64,000 nucleotides of DNA from Bolinopsis microptera (Eukaryota; Ctenophora; Tentaculata; Lobata; Bolinopsidae). The number at the start of each line of letters is the position of its first letter. The stretch's first letter is position 1. The notes under the pieces are model-generated. The model was not told where the DNA came from. It ran no database searches and saw only the letters and a list, made by a program, of their open reading frames with translations. Position numbers and translations under genes: made by a program. The DNA is taken from the NCBI RefSeq assembly GCF_026151205.1, contig NC_087079.1, forward strand, positions 7,924,635 through 7,988,634. Direction: 5' to 3'. Of this stretch, positions 11,986 through 22,888 are shown in pieces.

Positions 11986-12689
11986 CTTTCTTAAAGCTTT
12001 ACTATACTGGTATACTAAAACACACTTTCTAAAACCCTTTTTCTGCTCTTCCTCAACCTTCCGAAATACCATGGAGAGCATTTAAAGCCCCACTATAATA
12101 ATTTAATAAAGTTTCATCAAACTTAACAGCTTACTTCATTTGTCTATCTTGTCTTTTGTCTTTTGTTAATTCCGTCTCGTTCTCCGTTCCGAACATCCTC
12201 ATCTGGATCCGGTCTCGAGTCTCCGTTCGTTGTACGACATATCTTTTTCTGGCTCTCGTTCTATGTCTCCACTCCTCGCCCAGACTATCTTCCTCTGAAT
12301 CTCTCTCTCTCTATCTCTGTTCAGAATACCAAATGATGTATAGCGTCTCAGTTCGTGGGTTTAGTTTCACTGTCTCTCTTGTACTCCAGGTATGTTAATC
12401 ATCTTCTCCTCGCCGCCCCTGTTGGGTAATACTCTCCGATAGTTATTTGTCAAACTTTGTTTTACTTTTCATTTCAATATCGACAGTTCTTTCAGTTCCA
12501 AGTAATTTCTGATTTATCTGATTTTTGTGATCAATGATATTGCACTGTTATTTCGATATAACTACTGTTATATAAATCTTATGACTCATTCTGACTGTTA
12601 TATAGATTTTGTGACTCATCCTGACTTTGTATCTCCTTCCAGCCTATCCGCATTCTCCCGTAACTCGTCCCCGACCACTCTTTGTTTCC

Positions 12690-12845
12690 ATTTATCAGTA
12701 CTCGTCTCCGACCCCTCTGTGTCTCCATTGATCAGTACTCGTCTCCGATCCTCTGTGTCTCCATTTATCAGCTCTCGTCTCCGACCCCTCTGTGTCTCCA
12801 TTTATCAGTACTCGACTCCGACCACTCTGTGCCTCCACAAAATGA
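12690..12845. repeat. 37-bp tandem repeat in the LTR-element interior
   Basis: About four copies of a unit containing CTCTGTGTCTCCATTTATCA and CTCGTCTCCGAC. They occupy the place where a copia-type element would carry its polymerase coding region. Confidence 0.7.
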
Positions 12846-12860
12846 TAAACTGATTACACA

Positions 12861-14870
12861 TCACACCTCACCATATCTCTCCTTTGGTATCATCACAGTA
12901 TCAATACTATACTCTGTGTCTAGAGAATCATGTGATTTTTTCTGCACTTGACACTCACTGAGACGCAATTGAATTGTTGTACCTTCTGGTTCTTTCACCA
13001 AGTTCCAGACGTTGATGTCTTCCTTCCTTACAGAATTTTCTTTCCATCCAGGTCCAATTACACTTGCTCTCTGCCACACATCGTTGTTATGATCTGCTGA
13101 CTCATACCTAATGACAACCTCACTCTTAAAGTCTAATACCTTGTTCCTCTTGACTACAACATCTACCCAGTCTTGATTATCATCAGACGAAGAAGCACTC
13201 TGAAATTCATCAGGCTCACTTGTGTCTCTATTTTCATCACCGACACTTTCTCACTTGTTCACTACTGGTCTCTACATTACCAGATTCTTCTATTGAAGTT
13301 TCAGTTCCACTCGAAACTTCCACTCCTTCTGCTGATGGTTCATTGCCTACTTTCTCTGATTCATTCGGACAGAATTCATCTTCACTGTCACTATCACTAT
13401 CAACAATCTCCTCTTTCCTTACACTCTCTTCCCTACCAGTTTGTTCAATGGTATATTTCTCTGATTTCATATTTTCCCATAACATGATATCTGCCACATA
13501 ATGACCTGATTTGGTCACTTTCAGTTGTTGCCGTTCTCCGCCAATCATAATCTGATCATTCTCTATGTCTAATGATACCCCCAGTTGCTTCATGCTACAT
13601 CTAGAAAACAAAAATGGTAATTCTTCTGGAACCACAAATGTTTCTAACATGAAATCTCTGTTACACAACTTGACGGGTAACATGACACATTTGATAGATT
13701 CAACCGCGCGTCCGTCTCCAAACGAAAACTCAAGTTTCTCTCGACTTCGCTGACCTTTTTCTTCAACTCTTCAGGCATTGACTCTAAGAATGTGTTCAAC
13801 CAAACATCACCACCACACATAGAACTGGTTGTCCCAGTGTCAATCAACACCTTGTTCAATGTCTCATTGACTAACAGCACTGTCTCACAGTAGTCTTTGT
13901 CAATTTTGTTTGATTCTTTACCATTCCTGCACGACTGATACACACACACTGAGCCCGAATCCTTCTTTCGAACATCATTAACATTGGGATTATGTTGACA
14001 ATCTGCCCGGAAATGCTTATTTGAATCACAAATTGAACATCTTGCTACCTCGCCTGTTTTGTGACTGATAGCATTTAACTCATCTTTGTAGTCTGAGTTA
14101 TTCCTTTCTTTTGAATTGAGCTGTTTGTCTCTTTCCCATGGTCTGCTGTAATTTCCAGATCTCCCTCTGCCATTGGAGTAATTGTTATAACCGCCAGAAG
14201 AGAACGATTTCCTTCATCCTTGTCCTCGATTATTGTATCCTTGATAGAATGTATATTCTTCGTTATCACCACTGATATCAGTATCCTTTTCATCAAACTG
14301 ACCCCTATGGTAATGCACATCCGATCCAGGTTTTACCTTCATCTTCACTGTGTCTAACTCCATTCTGGATCTACGACAGAAAACAGCGTCACCGAAACAC
14401 CTCTTCAAACATTCCTCAATTGCTTTACTTGTCAACTCTTGAGTCCCCATTGCAGCTTTGATCAATATCTGTTGATCTTTGGTCAGGTGGCCTGAGTTAA
14501 CAACCTGTATGCCAACGTACCCTCATGATAAATTTCTTTCTTGTCATTAAACAACTCTCCGATCCGGTTCAATCGTCTCTTGGACTCAGCGATATATTCT
14601 GTCATTTGCATTTGTTCCGGTCTAACAAACTTTTCTAGATCATCAATACCTAGAAATATACTCTGAGTATACATATAAATATACTCTAAGCGTGTTGCAA
14701 AATCTCTTGCCTTGAAATCCTGGATTCTCAAGACACACACTGCAGCCTGCTTAGCAGCTGCTATCGAAGTTCCCAACTCCCAGATGCCGACTTCACGTTT
14801 CCACTTCAAGTAATCCATCCCCTCTGTCGACAAAGGTGGTTGGTCTCCTCCCATGTCTTATCAGTTCTTC
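12861..14870 (-). pseudogene. copia-like gag and aspartic protease remnant (frameshifted)
   Basis: Read leftward in several shifted frames. At about 14854-14483 there is a gag segment with the YLKWKREVGIW pattern, followed by FEKFVRP-like and LAYRLL motifs. I associate these with the gag of Ty1/copia-type metazoan elements (Retrotran_gag_2-like). At about 13850 there is a retroviral-type protease core, VLIDTGTTSSMCGG. After it come a FLFSRCSMKQLGVSLD segment and, at about 13079-12950, a W...V/GWKEN...NVWNL stretch typical of the region between protease and integrase or polymerase. The frame changes at least four times. No polymerase follows. Confidence 0.65.
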
Positions 14871-15953
14871 TACCTGCTACCAATGATAAATTTCTTTCGT
14901 CCATAGCTTTCTGTACAAGAGGATCTTGCCCTCTTTGAAGACCTCCTCGGCCACCGTGTCCTTGCGTACAATCCATTGCAACATGACCCTGTCTCCCGCA
15001 TCCATAACAAGTAGGGGGCTTTCTACATTCCTTTGCGAAATGTCCATGCTGTCCACAGGTGTAACAAGCACCGATGTCTCTTCTCGGCCGGTTCTCTTCC
15101 ATCACTCGGTTTATCACTCCCTCATCCATCTCTATATCCTCCTCGATTTGGAACAAAAGTTCCTCCTCATTCTTCCCTGGTTTAGGGCTACGACTCGCCA
15201 GGATCCCATCCAACTTAACTGCCCTCTTTAGCGCGGCCTCAAAATCTTGCACTCGTGACTTGATTAACTCGATCCCGATTTCATCCTTTAATACCCCAGC
15301 TGTAAATACATCTAGCCTGATGGTCTTCTTGATCTCCTCCTCCCCCGGTGCATATGCCGCATCCGCCATGTCAGTGACTCTAGCTGTAAAATCCGAAATT
15401 GTCTCTTCCTCTTTCTGACGCATCTCAAGAAGTCTCTTCCTGCACCCGCCTTTGAATGCACATCACATAGCACCTCTGTCCTCCTCTCCAAACTCGCCTC
15501 TACATTTCTCTTCTCGTCCCGGGTTAATCGTAGGGTCTCCACTCTCCTCTGTGCCTTGGGGTCCAAGTACGTCATGATCATGTCCACCAAGTCTTCATCC
15601 AAGATGTCCGCAGCTTTGGCGAATATTTTAAACCCGCTCAGGAAGGTTCTAAAGCTGTGTTTCCCCAGCACAAACATCCGAGGTTTCATTAATGGGTATT
15701 TCTTACCCGCTGCTCTGTTCGCTTCTCTGATTCTCCTCTTTTCGGTCTCATTCTCCTGCATAGCTTCTAACTTACCCTCTCTGAATCCATCTCTTCTTAG
15801 CTGTGCTCCCTGCTGCCTCAATTCATCATATTGAGTCCTTAACTCTTCGTTTACTAGCTCAGCCTCCTGCTGCGCTCTCATCATTACCTCATTAGCTATC
15901 TTTAGTTCTGCCAATTCCTCTCTCAGTGCCGCTTCCATGACTTTCTTACTCAA
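14806..15953 (-). pseudogene. gag polyprotein with two CCHC zinc knuckles, one frameshift
   Basis: The frame opens at 15953 with a charged, coiled-coil-like N-terminus (many E/A/L/R residues), continues through a capsid-like region, and changes frame between about 15440 and 15312. The downstream part (15423-14806) carries MRQKEEETISDF and then two zinc knuckles, CYTCGQHGHFAKEC and CYGCGRQGHVAMDC. This architecture (capsid then double CCHC nucleocapsid) is standard for Ty3/gypsy-type or related gag proteins. The end of this frame overlaps the start of the copia-like gag segment in another frame, which marks a junction between two unrelated gag regions. Confidence 0.8.
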
Positions 15954-15984
15954 ATTATTTGTTATATAGTAGTGTTGAAAGTAT

Positions 15985-16335
15985 TAAAATAAAATACAAA
16001 CACTGTCTCTCTCTTCAACAATGTACTAATTAAAATACAAACACTGTCTCTCTCTTCAACAATGTACTAATTAAAATACAAACACTGTCTCTCTCTTCAA
16101 CAATGTACTAATTAAAATACAAACCCTGTCTCTCTCTTCAACAATGTACTAATTAAAATACAAACACTGTCTCTCTCTTCAATAATGTACTAATTAAAAT
16201 ACAAACACTGTCTCCCTCTTCAACAATGTACTAATTAAAATACAAACACTGTCTCTCTCTCTTCAACAATGTACTAATTAAAATACAAACACTGTCTCTC
16301 TCTTCAACACTGTACTACTTACGATGCAAATATTA
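15985..16335. repeat. 41-bp tandem repeat in the gag leader
   Basis: About eight copies of a 41-bp unit containing AAATACAAACACTGTCTCTC and CTTCAACAATGTACT, with few substitutions. It lies upstream of gag in the transcript direction, so it belongs to the 5' leader of the LTR element. Confidence 0.9.
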
Positions 16336-16744
16336 TCCCGCTCTTTAACAGTGTACGAATTAAAATGTAATAATTAAAATACCAAGTATACAGGTCAAAT
16401 GTAATAATTAAAGCTCTCGCTTATCAGCTCTCTATTGCTCGGTTTTTACTCTAATTGATAAATCAGTGTCTCACACCGTCACTCCATGACTTAATCTCAG
16501 TCAGTTCCTCAAATTCAAATATTCGGACAGTCAATCCACCACTCTTTTCACAGAAAAGTAGTCCTAATTTCTTTCATCATAGAAAATACCATGCCCCGGC
16601 ACCCCTCAAATTTCAAAACCCCTTCAAAACGTTTCAAGTTTTCAAATAATACACCGCTCTAATTCCCTACAAGTGACGTCACCACTCTCTGAATAACCTC
16701 TCCTCAACCTCCAATGCTAGCATCACCCGGGTCTTATTTATATA

Positions 16745-16822
16745 ATATCTCTTCCTCTATCTCTTCCTCTATCTCTTTCTCTATCTCTTCCTCTATCTCT
16801 TCCTCTATCTCTTCCTCTATCC
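16745..16822. repeat. 12-bp pyrimidine microsatellite (CTCTTCCTCTAT)n
   Basis: About six copies of CTCTTCCTCTAT, again in the leader of the LTR element. Confidence 0.85.
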
Positions 16823-17235
16823 TGAAGTGTTGGTCGCACAATTTCGCCAGCCCACTCCAAACTCCCCCTCTCGCTCTCTTTTATGATATCACAATACGTA
16901 GCGCTACTAAAAGAAAACAAGTCTGACACACTACAGAACGGTTCAGCAGGCAGCCACTCCCACTGAGGCTCTGGTGGCTGAAAGTATGTCAAGTCTGCCG
17001 TCTTAAAACTTAAAATAAGACCCGGTTATCTCTGAACACTTCACCGAGCATTCCTTTACTGCTGCTGCTCTTACACTGCACTAGTCTAACAATGGTAACT
17101 GACAACACTGTATAATATTACGTTTACGTACATATTTACAAATACTCCTGACCTCTGTCGACTCACTCTCACACACTAAATAGTCTCCATTACCTTAATT
17201 GAAATACAAAACAAACTATCCTGTAATAAAATAGG

Positions 17236-17253
17236 ATCCTACCGTTCGCGCCA
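17236..17253 (-). promoter_or_regulatory. primer-binding site of the LTR element
   Basis: Reading the minus strand from the inner edge of the right LTR, two bases (AA) are followed by TGGCGCGAACGGTAGGAT. TGG is the complement of the tRNA CCA end, so this fits a tRNA primer site. It fixes the element's orientation. The tRNA identity is not assigned. Confidence 0.7.
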
Positions 17254-17255
17254 TT

Positions 17256-18809
17256 TGTAAGCAGTGGACACTTGCTTCCCGGTTCGAAGTTTATTTGCAT
17301 TTAATTAAGGGTTTGGACAATGGAAACGAGCGTGATAATAAAGGGTAAACAAAATTAAACTATGAAACAACACAATGAATAATTCGACAACCTCTACTTC
17401 AAATCCTAATTAACCAGACTCGTATCGCCCATAAACGCCCAGCGATCTAGTGCTGCAACATAAAACACGGATAGCACGGTCAACTCGCCTTGACCGTGCC
17501 TAATCTAGGTACCCTGAAACAACCACTGTCGATTCTAAACCTCTAACGACACGTTCCATCCGTGCTCACCAGGCCCCAACCATAACTGGTCCTGGTCCCT
17601 TATACTATTCCGGTATCAACCATGACCCTCTATCGAATAGGGTGAGAATGCAAACAATAAAGGTGCCCAAGGTACTTAACTGAACAATGAATAATCGAAT
17701 ATTTGCTCAACCAACGCTTAGTCACTTAGACTCATATTGCCTCAAATACTATGCAACAAATTCCTAATTACTCCGATTCATACTGCCTCAAATATTACGC
17801 AACACACTTCCTGCCGTTAATCCTACCCTTAATCTAGCTTTACCTATCTGAGTCAACCATTGCTGACTATTCCTCCCGGGCTCTTACTCTTAGTCTAGCC
17901 TTATCTGTCTGAGTCAACCAGTGCTGACTATTCCTCCCGGGCTCTTATTCTTATTTTAGCTTTACCTATCTGAGTCAACCAGTGCTGACTATTCCTCCCG
18001 GGCTCTTACTCTTAGTCTAGCCTTATCTATCTAAGTCAACCATTGCTGACTATTCCTCCCGGGCTCTTATTCTGAGTCTAGCTTTACCTATCTGAGTCAA
18101 CCATTGCTGACTATTCCTCCCGGGCTCTTATTCTTAGTCTAGCTTTATCTATCTAAGTCAACCAGCGCTGACTATTTCTCCCGGGCTCCTACTCTTAGTC
18201 TAGCTTTACCTATCTGAGTCAACCATTGCTGACTCTCGCTCTGCCAGAGCCCAGTGTTGTCAAGACATCCCCTGGTGTCGGACCAACCATTGTTGACCCC
18301 GGCCACAACCAAGCCTGATAATAGTAACTACGGAATGCTCCGCTATTCTACGGCCGCCAATATTATACTTACCACTATAACCATCTACCTAACTAAACGA
18401 CCTAACCTTAACAGGTTCTAGCTACAGAACCTGCCCGGTATCAAAATGACCCCCCCTCTCGATCGGGTAAACTGGCACTCCCTATCTCAAAAGGCTAATC
18501 GTATTTTTCTCTCGCCCCTGATAGTCTAAACAATCCTTCCTTTCCCTGGAATCTCAAACTATCCTGTCGATAGCCGCAACATTGTAACACTAGTATTCTG
18601 TAAACACTCCATAACTCAACCTCGTACTGACCAAACATATGTTAAACTGACCTCTCTGCACTTAAACTGCAATAACTGTCGTCTACTAATATATGCCCAA
18701 AATACTACCGTCACATACTGGACCCCACGACCGCCTTATTATAATCATTACACTATCTACATATTACACACTATTACCCTAAATTCATCTCAATTAATCA
18801 CTGCTTACA
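17256..18809 (-). repeat. right LTR (5' LTR of the element), intact
   Basis: A 1554-bp LTR with termini TGTAAGCAG...CTGCTTACA. It contains an array of about seven roughly 60-bp units (17832-18240), each with TGACTATTCCTCCCGGGCTC. It abuts the last codons of the DOK-like gene B on its right. Confidence 0.9.
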
Positions 18810-21628
18810 ATTTGGTTTCAAAATCTCTGTCAAGAAGGTCGTATACAGGATCACCCTTTCTACTGGCCGGTTGTTTTGAAGTAAATCTCAGCAATTTCGG
18901 ATCGTAAAGTGTGCAATATACTCCAGAACCCTCAATATCAGATTGGCATGGCTCGGAATAATGTCTGGTCCGGTCCCTACACACTGCCTCTAACGCTTTA
19001 CTCCCGCCTACTATATACGATACAAAAGTTGGCTTTGAGAATTGTCTCGATCTTCTACGAACAAAATACTTCCCCGTTAGTTTTCTGTCCGGTTCTCTGT
19101 TTGGATTAATGTCCACATCCTGGTAAATAATATTAGTTTCTGGACCTGAGGAACGTCGTTCACTTCCTGACTCAAATCTCTCTTGGGAAAACTCTTTAGA
19201 GCTAAATGAGTTATTTACAAAAGGGTAAATATCTGTGCAATATGATGGATAATCAGATTTGTCCGACATGCTTCTCTCGCGAGGCAGTTCGTAGCTTATA
19301 GATTCTGCAAAACTGTTAAATTCTGAGCTGTCTGAGTTATAACCGTCCTTAGATTCACAAGAATCAGAATTATTGGCGCCTAAGTCTTCGTATTCGAACT
19401 TCGTAGAATTGGCGCCTAAGTCTTCGTACTCGAACTTCGTAGAATTGGCGCCTAATTTTTCGTACTCGAACTCGAGGAACTAATGCAGAAATGCTTTGTG
19501 GAGAACAATTGTCCGCTTGAACACATTCTGAGTGGGCCATTATATTCGCTGAATCAAGTCCACTCACTAGTGCCTGGTTAACCGTGTGATCTCTAGCAAT
19601 AGTGTTCCGTCTGATCTCAACAAGATTTGAAATTATCTTAATCTGGTCTCTTAAAGCTGTGATGAATTCTCCCGCCCTCTCAGACCGGAAGGAATATGTT
19701 CGGTTACCATCCTTCATCCTGCCAACCTCTAATAGTATTGTGTTGGGATAGGTTGAGTCCCTGTGATACCTGTTAGAGATAGCTTTTAGTTAATCACTAA
19801 TTCTCTACCCTAAAAAGCTACCTTAAAGAGCTTCATATTTTTACAGTGCAATTGATATCAACAATCTATGTTAATTTGGTAATCAACCCTTATAATGTCT
19901 ATACTTTGGGCTTCAATCCTATGCATAAATAAAGTATCACTTAATTGTCAAGCCGTCAAGGTATCATATCATCAAAACATACGTTCTTATCTTGGTAAAA
20001 GGTAGAGATCTGGTGATGCAGCTACGGTAGAGTGAGATCACGCTCACTTCCGAAGGAGTAACTGCTAGCAGAAACTCTGTTTCATCTACATCAACCTGTA
20101 AATATCTATCATAGCACATGTGGACTAGCTGACAGGGGTGGTGCAGTGAAACATATTGTGTTAGTTTTGAGATGAATGCACTGAATGGGAGGGGGTAATT
20201 TGTTTGTAGCTCGATTGATATTGCGTGGTCGGTATCAACCTAAATTATTTAGGAGACCGTCCCAGAGTTTCTTAATCATGACGTCGGCCTGATTATATTA
20301 ATACTACGGACCACTGGACCAGGCTTGAGGTCGTCCCTAAAATTCCCTTAATAGTTAATATGAAATATTACTTAAAATTGGGCACATGTTAGAACTTAAT
20401 CACTTCTGGCCTAGACTCTAGAGTCTCAGCTTATAAAACTAAAGATCATTTATGCTTTATAGAAATGGAGTTTACATAATATGGAGAACTGGTCACACTA
20501 GCTGAACCAGGCGCATACCATTAGTTCGGTTGCTATGGTGATCTTAAGAATAAAGACAGCTGAGGCTATATTTCCCAAGCGGTTGCCAGGTCAGATAAAC
20601 AAAACAAGCCCCGATCCACATGTTGACGTAGTGCATAGAGATTGAAGTACCCTACATAATCTGGGATTGCGGGCGCCACAAGAACTATCTCAATCTTTCT
20701 AATCATAACACCATCCTACTCTTGACACTATTTCAATTTACATGTCCTAAATAAATGAATTTCGACCAAGACAGTTAACTTATATTTATTAGAACCATAA
20801 AAGATAATGCACGGTTTTAAAGATGTTGCTATAAAGTTTACAGATGGAACACTGGTCACACTCTAAAAGTGAAAATGTTTTAATTTTTAGGAAAGGGAAG
20901 TAACACTACCCACCTCACCAATATCCGTACACACGTAAAATATCTTGTCTAGCGTGGTATTTTGCTGATGTAACCTGGTAGAAATAAAGTGAATAATTAT
21001 CTAAAGAAAGACCTAAGTAAACTGAGACTAAGAATCAACAAAGATGGTCTAACTTGCAGTCCGCACGTGCATTCTGCAATATAAAGTCGATCTTACTGTG
21101 GTATGTGTGGTTATGGATATAGAAAAATTGATAATATCACCTGAGGCTGAGAATTTTTCGAGTCAGATCTTCTGCACCTACTCCCTTACAGTTAATAATC
21201 TTTGTAGGAGTCGCTATCAGGTACATACCCTCACAATTCTGTGGTACTTCTGAAGATAGGACACTTCCCATGAAATGTTCTTGAGTCCGAACCCCCACTA
21301 CAAGGTTCCTAATAGACACACATTCCTGTACACATTCCTGCACACATTCCCCCAACGTTGAGCACGTGTCGGGATCCTGATTACACGTGTCGGGATCCTG
21401 ATTACACGTGTCGGGATCCTGATTACACGTGTCGGGATCCTGATTACACGAAGTAAAATTACTCTCAAGCTCAGTTTTTGGTATCCCTCCTGATTTGTCT
21501 TCATCGAACGGCCAGAATTTGAGCAACAAAGTGTCTTGCTCGATGTTTTGAGTTTTGACGGCTGCAACATAGGTTTGCCAGGAGTCTAGTGAATCGTTGA
21601 AGAAACATTGCAAAGTTCTTGTAAACAT
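18805..21628 (-). CDS. DOK-like PH-PTB adaptor with tyrosine-rich tail (copy B)
   Basis: Five exons join with matching phases: 21628-21141, 20974-20914, 20239-19983, 19769-19568, 19479-18805 (1683 nt, 560 residues). Exon 1 starts MFTRTLQCFFND and has a PH-like segment (LDSWQTYVAAV ... CEGMYLIATPTKIINCKG). Exons 3-4 form an IRS/DOK-type PTB domain with TEFLLAVTPSEVSVISLYR, the FTKIRTYHRD turn, LLEVGRMKDGNRTYSF and a C-terminal helix, ERAGEFITALRDQIK. Exon 5 is a disordered tail with about 15 tyrosines, including three 12-residue repeats with FEYEDL/FEYEKL, IIYQDVD, LYDPK and DPVYDLLD, which are plausible phosphotyrosine docking sites. Known DOK and IRS proteins bind receptor tyrosine kinases by PTB and recruit SH2 proteins through the tail. 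Exon 1 also has four CNQDPDT repeats. The stop codon is supplied by the inserted LTR. The family call is by domain pattern only. Confidence 0.75.
21357..21450. repeat. 21-bp in-frame tandem repeat in exon 1 of copy B
   Basis: Four copies of GTGTCGGGATCCTGATTACAC encode CNQDPDT heptads on the minus strand. Copy A lacks them. Confidence 0.9.
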
Positions 21629-22202
21629 AACTCGTATATTATATTGAAATGAACTTTATCCTCTGTGATTCTGTCATTATTTTGATTGATCTGCTGTCCT
21701 GCATGATATAAACTATGTAAGCAAAGTTTATTATTAATTAAAGATCTTTCCAATATTATCCCACAATATATGTCCCACATTGTTTTATGAGACGAATAAT
21801 AACGACAAGGCAAGATAAACAACATACCAACATAGGACACAAGAAACTCGAGAAATATAAACCGCTACTTTGTACTGAGCTTACGTCACTTTGATATCAG
21901 TAGGGTGTAGATAAGCGACTCATATTTCTGAAAAGAACAAAGTACTTTCATCACTTTTAAATCAGGATTTTATTTATCAGTATTTTAGGAAATAAGCGAC
22001 TCATATTTTTGAAGAGAACCAAATACAAATTTTTATTGGCAGCAGTGCCAGCCAATTTTCAGCTAAAAATGCAATGCTGTACAACTACTACGGCCGAAGT
22101 AATCCCGATAACACTCGACCTCTGCCTGATCCAGAGGATGTCACCATTTTACCTTCACACAGACATCGAACGCTGTAAAAAGATGACGATCAGACCTCGT
22201 TA

Positions 22203-22513
22203 GGGGTCGTTCACATATTACGTAATCAGCCGAGGGGGAGGGGTTTTCAAATGCTTACGGTTGATTACGGGGGGGGGGGGGGGGGGCGGGGGTTTTGGTC
22301 GTTGATTACGTAATCAAAATTTTAACTTTTTACCGATTTTCGAAATACCAATTGGACAATTTTCGTTAATTATGTAATCAAAATTTTCGTTTTTTAAACC
22401 AATTTTCGTTTAGTAAGTGCTTTGCGATTATTTCATTCATTAATCCGTTGTGATAGCTTTTAATAAATAAATGGCTTAACATGTAATATAGGAGGGATGT
22501 TGGGTCTTGATTA

Positions 22514-22553
<40 letters not shown>

Positions 22554-22672
22554 CAAACCTTGATTACGTAATATAGGGGGGGGGGGGGGGTTTGGTCTTG
22601 ATTACGGTTGATTACGGAGGGGGGGGGGTAAAAATTGCCAAAATATTGATTACGTAATATGTGAACGACCCC
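22203..22672. mobile_element. PIF/Harbinger-like MITE with long G tracts
   Basis: Near-perfect terminal inverted repeats, GGGGTCGTTCACATATTACG on the left and the same read inward on the right, are flanked by a 3-bp TTA duplication (22200-22202, 22673-22675). The 3-bp TWA target duplication is the hallmark of PIF/Harbinger. The interior has GATTACG followed by G runs, the longest over 30 bases. Relatives lie at 5851-6019 and, inverted, at 54532-54972. No transposase is encoded. It separates the two DOK-like genes. Confidence 0.75.
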
Positions 22673-22888
22673 TTATCAAAAAATTTATAAACTCACAATA
22701 ATTATGGAAACATAATACAACGATTCAATCAAACAAAAACTCTATAAACGATATTCTGAACAATTCTCTGCTTCCAAACGATCGAAAATTTCGAAATACT
22801 AAACCCCAATATATCGGTAATTTAGGTGAAATTCAGGCTTTTCCGGAAGAATTATGAGAATGCACCACACAGAAACCAGTAATTATGA

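Larger units (their letters stand above)
8257..18809 (-). mobile_element. LTR retrotransposon, gag/protease-bearing, no reverse transcriptase seen
   Basis: Both ends are LTRs starting TGTAAGCAG and ending CTGCTTACA (9-bp inverted termini). The copies are 17256-18809 (1554 bp, intact) and 8257-11668 (enlarged by an inverted duplication and a nested solo LTR). The flanks share a 4-bp target duplication, ATTT, at 8253-8256 and 18810-18813. The coding direction is minus, because a tRNA-complementary primer site lies just inside the right LTR and gag is read leftward. The 5.6-kb interior holds a CCHC gag, a copia-like gag plus aspartic protease remnant, and tandem repeats. I find no RT, RNase H or integrase motifs, so it is non-autonomous or decayed. 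The LTRs differ at a few sites per several hundred bases, so the insertion is fairly young. Confidence 0.85.
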
